From: Deltaproteobacteria bacterium
GTDB taxonomy: Bacteria; Desulfobacterota; Binatia; UBA12015
Direction of reading: 5' to 3'
DNA length: 11,757 nucleotides
Assembly: GCA_003447545.1 (NCBI GenBank)
Contig: DLYX01000384.1
Coordinates: 1-11,757 of the forward strand
The notes below the pieces were generated by a model. That model had not been told where the DNA came from, ran no database searches, and saw only the letters and a program-made list of their open reading frames with translations. A program made the translations under genes and the position numbers. The number at the start of each line of letters is the position of its first letter. Position 1 is the first letter of the stretch. This document shows, one piece after another, positions 6,754-11,757 of this stretch.

Positions 6754-7650
6754 ATGAAAGCCTTGATTCTCATTCCGCTTCTCGGCCTGCTGCTGAGCAG
6801 CCCGGCCCTCTCCGCGGCGCCTGAAATTCCGACCCCGACCATCGAAGCTTCATCCCGGAGTCGAGATCGCTTTTATGAGGTACGCGGAGCGACAGCCGCG
6901 GAAGTTTTTTCATCCATCGGCAAACAAAAAATCGGGAATATTCCCGGGCGATCGGCCAGTGGCTTGACGGAAAGTAAATTGAGCTATTCGCTCGAGTCCA
7001 CCTATGGCGGCAACAAGCCCTGTCGAGTTCTCTCCCTGAAACTCGACCTCAACCTCGTGATCACGCTGCCACGACACGCGAGCTCGAGAAATCTGGACCC
7101 TGATGCTCAGCGTAATTGGGAGATTTACGAAACGGCGGTGGAGGCGCATGAGTACCGGCATGTCGAAATTGAATTACGCGGGCTCGAAGAGCTCACGCAA
7201 CGCCTGCGCCGGGGCATCACGGATGGCAAAATCACCGCTGCAGGACAATCGGCGTGTGCGAATTACGTCGACGAACTACTTCGCCAACAAAGAAGTCTGA
7301 CCAAACGCCGGCATGAGGATTTTCATGTCGAGGCGTCGCAGGAGGTGCGTGATCTGCAAGCCGCGGGCCGAGCGCGGCTGGATACTTTTGACGAGCAGTT
7401 GGAGCGCGATCAACGTGCCTTGAACGAATTGGCGGAAATGATCGGCGAGGTCCGTGACGAATATGACGATTTACTAGAGTCGATTCCCCTGAGTGCCCCG
7501 GGGCTGAGAGCCGACTCCTGGTCCATCGCTCGGGAACTGGCGGAGGAGCTCAATGCAGCCATCGACCGGCACCACGTCCTGCGGGAAGAACTCCAAGGGC
7601 AACTGGAGGCCCGCAAGCGGCTGGTCGAAGATTTGCAATGGATCCGCTGA
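6754..7650 (+). CDS. Secreted DUF922-type HExxH protein with C-terminal coiled coil
   Basis: A 298-residue protein with a clear signal peptide (MKALILIPLLGLLLSSPALSA, cleavage near residue 21-22), so periplasmic or secreted. The N-terminal domain resembles DUF922, a putative secreted zinc-dependent protease family: FYEVRGATAAEVF (40-52), then NWEIYETAVEAHEYRHVEIE (121-140) with HEYRH at 132-136 as HExxH. Cys90 and Cys168 could form a disulfide. From about residue 172 to the end it is strongly charged and heptad-like (VDELLRQQ, LERDQRALNELAEM, ELQGQLEARKRLVEDL), predicting one or two long coiled coils beyond the usual size of the family. The 110-base gap after rpe shows no terminator or convincing promoter. 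Protease activity is not demonstrated for the family to my knowledge; it is a motif-based guess. Confidence 0.78.
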   Translation: MKALILIPLLGLLLSSPALSAAPEIPTPTIEASSRSRDRFYEVRGATAAEVFSSIGKQKIGNIPGRSASGLTESKLSYSLESTYGGNKPCRVLSLKLDLNLVITLPRHASSRNLDPDAQRNWEIYETAVEAHEYRHVEIELRGLEELTQRLRRGITDGKITAAGQSACANYVDELLRQQRSLTKRRHEDFHVEASQEVRDLQAAGRARLDTFDEQLERDQRALNELAEMIGEVRDEYDDLLESIPLSAPGLRADSWSIARELAEELNAAIDRHHVLREELQGQLEARKRLVEDLQWIR

Positions 7651-7671
7651 CGAATCGACTTCCCCTACCGA

Positions 7672-7690
7672 CCGGTTCCGGTTAAACCGG
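7672..7690. promoter_or_regulatory. Nested direct and inverted repeat before the SDR gene
   Basis: CCGGTTCCGGTTAAACCGG holds two tandem copies of CCGGTT (7672-7677 and 7678-7683) and one inverted copy AACCGG (7685-7690). It ends four bases before the SDR ATG at 7695 and replaces a recognisable ribosome site. It could be an operator or a small start-proximal hairpin. Inference only. Confidence 0.35.
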
Positions 7691-7694
7691 CAGC

Positions 7695-8471
7695 ATGATG
7701 CTCAAGGATAAAACTCTCGTCGTCTGCGGCTCCGGGCCGGGACTGGGTTCGGAAATCGCCCGCGGCGCGCTTCGGGATGGAGCGAATCTCGTTCTCGCTG
7801 CGCGAACCGAAAAAAAACTACAGGCTCTCGCTGACGAACTGCAGGCACCCGATCGCATCGCAATTGCAGTGACCGATATTCGCGAAGAAGACGACTGCAA
7901 AAAACTTGCCGGGATCGCGCACGACCGCTTCGGTGGCGTGGATGCCTTGGCACTCGTGGCCGCCGTCGATAATACCTTCGGCAATGTGATGGATGCCGAT
8001 ATCGAGACCTGGCGAAACGCATTGGAGACAAATGTCATCGGTGCCTCGCTCGCCGTCCGAGCTCTCGTGCCGCAGATGCGCTCGCGCGGTGGCGGCAGCA
8101 TCATTCTGATCGGATCCCAATCCAGCTTTGTGCCCCAGATGCCGCAGATTGGGTATGCCTCCTCCAAGGGCGCCATGATTACGGCGATGTACTATATGGC
8201 GCAGGAGCTGGGGCCGGATCGAATTCGGGTCAATACCGTCGTACCGACCTGGATGTGGGGCCCTCCGGTCCAGGGCTATGTGAAATTGATGTCGCACAAG
8301 GAGAAGGTCTCGGAAGAAGAGATCATTGCGGGGATCACAAAGGATATGCCTTTGGGCGAAATCCCCAAAGACGAAGACGTCGCCGAAGCTGTGCTCTTCC
8401 TTGCGTCCGACCGCGCCCGAATGATCACCGGCCAACACCTGCTGGTCAACGCCGGCGAACATATGCCCTGA
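7695..8471 (+). CDS. Short-chain dehydrogenase/reductase (classical SDR)
   Basis: A 258-residue cytosolic NAD(P)-dependent oxidoreductase with a Rossmann fold. The cofactor loop reads CGSGPGLG (11-18), with Cys in place of the usual Thr of TGxxxGxG. Later elements are regular: DI at 61-62, the catalytic tetrad Asn113 (ETNVIGA), Ser141, Tyr154 and Lys158 (YASSK), then RIRVNTVVPTWMWGPPV and the C-terminal MITGQHLLVNAGE. The AAR after the second strand (residues 35-37, LAART) and the basic residue suggest NADP(H) rather than NAD(H), weakly. The acidic/basic insertion at about 190-215 (KLMSHKEKVSEEEII) is the substrate lid. ATG 7695 or 7698 could start it; no clear ribosome site. Substrate unknown. 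Confidence 0.92.
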   Translation: MMLKDKTLVVCGSGPGLGSEIARGALRDGANLVLAARTEKKLQALADELQAPDRIAIAVTDIREEDDCKKLAGIAHDRFGGVDALALVAAVDNTFGNVMDADIETWRNALETNVIGASLAVRALVPQMRSRGGGSIILIGSQSSFVPQMPQIGYASSKGAMITAMYYMAQELGPDRIRVNTVVPTWMWGPPVQGYVKLMSHKEKVSEEEIIAGITKDMPLGEIPKDEDVAEAVLFLASDRARMITGQHLLVNAGEHMP

Positions 8472-8480
8472 GCCCGGTTT

Positions 8481-8496
8481 CGCAGGGATCCCTGCG
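8481..8496. terminator. 16-bp palindrome at a convergent gene junction, candidate bidirectional terminator
   Basis: CGCAGGGATCCCTGCG is a perfect palindrome in the 31 bases between the SDR stop (8471) and the DUF3604 stop (8503). As RNA it folds into a stem of six with a GATC loop on either strand. The place is right for a shared terminator, but there is no run of Ts after it on either strand, so intrinsic termination would be weak. Confidence 0.4.
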
Positions 8497-8502
8497 GGCC
8501 CG

Positions 8503-10485
8503 TCAGCCGTCCTTGGTGCCTTCGGCAGGCTCGAACCAGATCGGAGAAGTCCACGCTCGCTCCTGCTGAATTCCCGGGTACTCAGGATCACAGCAGGGCC
8601 GCAACCCTTCGGGCAAGGCCATTACATCACCAGCACAACTTATTTGCGCCTTGTTGCAAGCGTACTGACTCCAGCGACAACTCGGGTTTTCAATCACCCG
8701 AGCATAGTAAAAAGCATCCGCACCCGCATCGAATTCCGGATCCTCCCAAACCGCACACAGAACCGCCGCACCGCCCCCGCTGGGCTCGCAGGTTCGTGGG
8801 TCGACGGTCACTCCATTATCCCCACCGGCAACGTCAAGTACTTTTTCTCGGGGCTCTCCATTCTCCCGCCATCCCTTGATAATCTGGATACGCTGTAGCG
8901 GGCCTCCGGCATCTTTTCCGGTGCCCGAATCCCTTGTCGCATGGACGACAAAACGGGGGCCCCTGGTATTCCCCTTGCCAGATGCAGGCAGGACCGATCC
9001 CATCGCAACCCCGCGCGCATAGCCGGTCGCAACGAGGTCCGAGCGAGCGCATAGATCCTCGGGCAGATCCCAACCTCCAAAAAACCGCACGATGGGTCGC
9101 GTACCGCTTGTCCCGTAGGCTTCCCGGCGCTGCATCGCGTGAAACAGGGAATCACGCGTATTCTCCTCGGCCCAAAGCACAGCCAATCCCCCCGGGCCGA
9201 ATTCGATATCGTCCGGCAATCCCACAACCTCGCTCCCACCACCTGAATGCATTCCAGCGCCGCCATCGCCCGGGTGGTCCTTCTCGGCTACCAGACCCGG
9301 CGTTCCCAGATGCGTATCGGTCGCTGCGATTTGTCCGAATTGGAACGGGTTCGCTCCCTCAGCTTCGCGAATGGCCAGCCCCTGCGACAGCGCCGCGCGG
9401 GTGAACGAACGGCGGGGGGCAATTTCCCCAACACTCCCTCCCGTCTTGGCACCGAATCGGTCATAGGGAAGCTTCTCGAAATCGCAAAACTCATCAGAGC
9501 CCCAGCCCGCGCGGCGATCACACTCGGAGTCCCCCTTATGCTGCATGATTTCAACCAGCGGTTCCCAACGGCTGCGTCGCGCCGCCTCTTCGGCATCGAT
9601 GGACGGGACCGGTTCTCCTTTTCCGTAGAAAAGTCCGTCGACATTTTCCCGCGAGGCGCGGGCCGATTCAAACATCAAACCGCCGCTGAGGTTTGAGTTG
9701 TGCGGAATCGTCAGGGCGTCGCAGCCCGGCAATCCCTCGACACATTCGCTCTCGAGACGGTCCCAGAGGGCCCAGGCCGACTCCGTATCGCGCCAACTCG
9801 GCGGTAATGCCGGCACCAGAGCGTTGCGGAAAATGACGTTCCGGTGCAGATTTTGCCCCTCACCCACACTCCCGGTCCACTCATAGCCGACAAAGGAGGT
9901 GAATTCGCAGCGCGAGCTCCGGTCGTAGGCCTCCTCCGCCGCCGCCTGAATTTCTTCCCAGACGCTGCCGGCGACCCGGTCACAAGCCTCACCCTCCTCG
10001 CCGCAAAAGCCCCAGCGATAACCATAGATCAGGCCAGGCGCTGCGAGCAGCGTGAGCCCCAAAGGCGGCGAATGGCGGAAGGCGACACAAACCGGATGCC
10101 AGTACGACCATTCCCCCGGCGTGCGACAAATCCGCACGTCACCGAGAAACTCGGCGTGGTCCGAAAGTGAAGTGAAGTCCAGTGGCCGATCCAACTGGAC
10201 CCGTCGAGCCGGCTCCCCCCTGGCATCATAAGGCTGGATGCCCAACTCCTCGCCGCGCGCAAACCGATAGGCATCCCGCGGCCGATTTCTCGTATCCTGC
10301 GTGCTCGCATCGAAGGAGAATGCCGTATGAATATGAGTGTCGCCAAAAAACGGCCTCTTGAGCGGATCGTAATCCGTACAAGGTTCTCGCTCCTCGGTCA
10401 CGGAATAGGGTCGGAGCTCCGCGGAAGCCTGATGTGGGAGCAAGGCGATCAGCAGAAAAGAAAGTAGATGATAATGGATCCTCAT
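8503..10485 (-). CDS. Secreted DUF3604 protein (PHP-like metal-binding)
   Basis: A 660-residue protein with a signal peptide (MRIHYHLLSFLLIALLPHQASA, cleavage near 22), so periplasmic or exported. The mature part begins with PFFGDTHIHTAFSFDA (45-60; His51 and His53), followed by DFTSLSDHAEFLGD (103-116; Asp109, His110), TIPHNSNLSGG (259-269; His262), EIMQHKGDSEC (312-322; His316) and AATDTHLGTPG (387-397; Asp390, His392). This order of His/Asp motifs is that of DUF3604 and resembles PHP-type metal-dependent phosphoesterases; the activity is not established. Many cysteines suit an oxidising compartment. The start is ATG 10485, which overlaps the stop of the deazaflavin gene as ATGA, so the open frame that runs further upstream is not coding. 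Its job next to an F420-type gene is unknown. Confidence 0.9.
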   Translation of the reverse strand: MRIHYHLLSFLLIALLPHQASAELRPYSVTEEREPCTDYDPLKRPFFGDTHIHTAFSFDASTQDTRNRPRDAYRFARGEELGIQPYDARGEPARRVQLDRPLDFTSLSDHAEFLGDVRICRTPGEWSYWHPVCVAFRHSPPLGLTLLAAPGLIYGYRWGFCGEEGEACDRVAGSVWEEIQAAAEEAYDRSSRCEFTSFVGYEWTGSVGEGQNLHRNVIFRNALVPALPPSWRDTESAWALWDRLESECVEGLPGCDALTIPHNSNLSGGLMFESARASRENVDGLFYGKGEPVPSIDAEEAARRSRWEPLVEIMQHKGDSECDRRAGWGSDEFCDFEKLPYDRFGAKTGGSVGEIAPRRSFTRAALSQGLAIREAEGANPFQFGQIAATDTHLGTPGLVAEKDHPGDGGAGMHSGGGSEVVGLPDDIEFGPGGLAVLWAEENTRDSLFHAMQRREAYGTSGTRPIVRFFGGWDLPEDLCARSDLVATGYARGVAMGSVLPASGKGNTRGPRFVVHATRDSGTGKDAGGPLQRIQIIKGWRENGEPREKVLDVAGGDNGVTVDPRTCEPSGGGAAVLCAVWEDPEFDAGADAFYYARVIENPSCRWSQYACNKAQISCAGDVMALPEGLRPCCDPEYPGIQQERAWTSPIWFEPAEGTKDG

Positions 10486-10940
10486 ATCGTTGCCTCGCCG
10501 GGGGAGATCTCTCGGGGCTCCAGAATCACCAGCGGTATCGTTCGATTCGTCCCTGCGCGATAGTTCTGGAACCACGGCATCACCTCGATCATCACCGCCC
10601 ATAGCTTTTCCTCTTCGGGCGGCTCGGCTCTCCGGGCGTGAACGGCTGTCCGACCCTGCTTGGTGCGAATATGCACATCCGGACTCGCGCAGAGATTCAA
10701 CCACCAGACCGGATCCTTGTCCTGACCTGCATTCGATGCCGCGATCAGCCAGGTCCCGTGATGAGCCACGAAAAGCAGCGGCGTCTGGCGCACCAGACCG
10801 CTTTTGCGCCCGATATTTTCCAGCACCAGAAACTCGAATCCGGCGGCTCCCCAACCCATGCGGTGACCGCTTTTCTCGAAAATGAATCGATGAATGCCTG
10901 TAATCAGAGGCAGGCAAAGTCGCACCATTGTTCTCACCAT
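10482..10940 (-). CDS. Deazaflavin (F420)-dependent nitroreductase-family protein
   Basis: A 152-residue split-barrel protein of the DDN-like family, which uses cofactor F420 or a related flavin for hydride transfer. Signatures: LENIGRKSGLVRQTPLLFV (40-58; the GRKSG loop binds the cofactor phosphates in known members), WLIAASNAG (64-72), DPVWWLNLCASPDVHI (76-91), EEEKLWAVMIEVMPWFQNY (109-127) and IPLVILEP (135-142). The start is ATG 10940, with AAGG six bases upstream. An open frame continues to 11066, but that part is not family-like and would overlap the divergent epimerase gene. The stop overlaps the DUF3604 start (ATGA), so the two are co-translated. Whether the host makes F420 cannot be seen here. 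Confidence 0.88.
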   Translation of the reverse strand: MVRTMVRLCLPLITGIHRFIFEKSGHRMGWGAAGFEFLVLENIGRKSGLVRQTPLLFVAHHGTWLIAASNAGQDKDPVWWLNLCASPDVHIRTKQGRTAVHARRAEPPEEEKLWAVMIEVMPWFQNYRAGTNRTIPLVILEPREISPGEATI

Positions 10941-10977
10941 TCCTGACCTTCTCTCATAGAAGCGCTCGGAGGGTCCA

Positions 10978-11757
10978 ATGCCCGCGACGGCGGAATTTGC
11001 CTGCCTTCCCTCCGCACAGTACGAACCTTCCGTGGACAATCTTTCGGGAAAGAAAATCGCTGTCACCGGCGCAACCGGCTTTCTCGGTCGCTACGTAGTG
11101 GACGCCTTGCTGCAGAGGGGTGCTATTCCGATCGGAGTTGTGCGCAACCCGGATCGTGTACCCGAGCTTCGCGCCGCGGGCGTGGAGCTTCGCCGCGCGG
11201 ACCTCGGCGATCTCGAGGCGCTCAAGGAAAGCTTCGTGGAATGCGATGCCGTCGCTTCGGTTGCCGCAATGATCAGTGTCGGCAGCATGTACAGCATCCG
11301 CAAAAAGCAGCGTGACGCCTATATCCAGACCAACGTCGGTGGAATCGAGCGCGTGCTGGAGGCTGCCGATGCCTGCGGTGTTCGGCGGATCGTCCACGTA
11401 TCGAGCGCGAATGTCTACCGCGACCGGAAAGCTCCGTTGCGCGAAGACTCCCCCCTGCATGATCTCGACGAGATCGGCTTGCTGAACAATAATTACAGCA
11501 TATCCAAAGCCGCAGCCGAGCGACGCGCCTGCGCTATCGCCGCGGACCGGAATCTTTCACTGACGATCTTGCGACCGACAGGCATCTACGGCGCCAACGA
11601 CTTCAACTTCATGCACTGGGTTCGCCTCGTGTTGCGACCACCGATCACCCTCTGGCCGGCTGGCACCCATCTTCAATTGGTCCATGGCGCCGACGTCGCT
11701 GAAGCCCTGCTGCTCTGCCTCGAGAACGAACGATCGATCGGGGAAGCGTATAACGTA
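10978..11757 (+). CDS. NAD-dependent epimerase/dehydratase (extended SDR), C-terminus off the right edge
   Basis: The first 260 residues of an extended SDR, open to the last base. The cofactor loop is TGATGFLG (30-37). The catalytic region has VSSANVY (141-147) and Tyr173-xxx-Lys177 (YSISK), then LRPTGIYG and a late strand with VHGADVAEALLLCLE, as in sugar-nucleotide epimerases, dihydroflavonol-reductase-like and 3-beta-hydroxysteroid-dehydrogenase-like proteins. The family is about 310-350 residues, so perhaps 60-90 are missing. ATG 10978 has GGAGGG four bases upstream, a good site. The first 23 residues precede the usual start of the fold; a GTG at 11032 could be an internal alternative. 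Substrate cannot be told from this part. Confidence 0.9.
   Translation, partial: MPATAEFACLPSAQYEPSVDNLSGKKIAVTGATGFLGRYVVDALLQRGAIPIGVVRNPDRVPELRAAGVELRRADLGDLEALKESFVECDAVASVAAMISVGSMYSIRKKQRDAYIQTNVGGIERVLEAADACGVRRIVHVSSANVYRDRKAPLREDSPLHDLDEIGLLNNNYSISKAAAERRACAIAADRNLSLTILRPTGIYGANDFNFMHWVRLVLRPPITLWPAGTHLQLVHGADVAEALLLCLENERSIGEAYNV

Noticed and set aside
10486..10917. N-terminal extension of the DUF3604 frame to 804 residues
   Set aside because: The extension overlaps the deazaflavin gene in another frame, whereas the signal peptide and ATGA overlap fix the start at 10485.
10941..11066. N-terminal extension of the deazaflavin protein by 42 residues
   Set aside because: It would overlap the divergent epimerase gene and has no family similarity; ATG 10940 has its own ribosome site.
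1..11757. Possible selenoprotein with an in-frame UGA, prompted by selC
   Set aside because: glpD was translated fully without a UGA. The genes ending in TGA have full family length, and the TGA stops I followed further (P450 and DUF3604) show no convincing continuation.
1..11757. Mobile element, CRISPR array or tRNA-linked integration site
   Set aside because: No transposase, integrase, regularly spaced repeats or duplicate of the tRNA-Sec 3' end was seen.

Overview
The window is GC-rich and mostly coding, with ordinary bacterial gene spacing. The mix of genes is a class I cytochrome P450, a deazaflavin (F420)-type nitroreductase-family protein, a secreted DUF3604 protein, an SMP-30 lactonase-like protein, a MATE exporter and a selenocysteine tRNA. 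This suggests a free-living Gram-negative bacterium of the former Deltaproteobacteria, such as Myxococcota or Binatota-like lineages. That placement is inference from gene content only. I see no insertion sequence, phage gene, CRISPR array or integration scar, and no gene-free stretch longer than about 250 bases.

Left block, minus strand (2140 to 1): a HemS/ChuX-like haem protein, a possible 60-residue ORF, a small HExxH zincin and glpD, which runs off the left edge. The zincin and glpD overlap by four bases (TTGA), so they are probably translationally coupled. In front of the haem gene lies a 15/19 match to the Fur box, which fits iron-responsive control.

Middle block, plus strand (2263 to 8471): a cytochrome P450, an SMP-30/gluconolactonase-like protein, the tRNA for selenocysteine (selC, anticodon UCA, all arms foldable), a MATE efflux protein, ribulose-phosphate 3-epimerase (rpe), a secreted DUF922 HExxH protein with a C-terminal coiled coil, and a short-chain dehydrogenase. 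The P450 start is framed by a perfect 9-bp inverted repeat that puts the Shine-Dalgarno sequence in the loop and the start codon in the stem. Three other starts (SMP-30, MATE, SDR) also have a palindrome or inverted repeat just upstream.

Right block: the SDR converges on a minus-strand pair, an F420-type deazaflavin protein followed by a secreted DUF3604 protein, coupled by an ATGA overlap. A 16-bp palindrome lies at the junction. Only 37 bases upstream, on the plus strand, an NAD-dependent epimerase/dehydratase begins and runs off the right edge.

How they fit together: glpD, rpe and selC are housekeeping. P450, SMP-30, SDR, the deazaflavin protein and the epimerase form a loose set of redox and lactone enzymes of the kind used on lipids, terpenoids or xenobiotics, but no single pathway can be read from the sequence. 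The strongest unusual signals are regulatory: the P450 start-codon hairpin and the Fur-like site in the divergent haem/P450 region.
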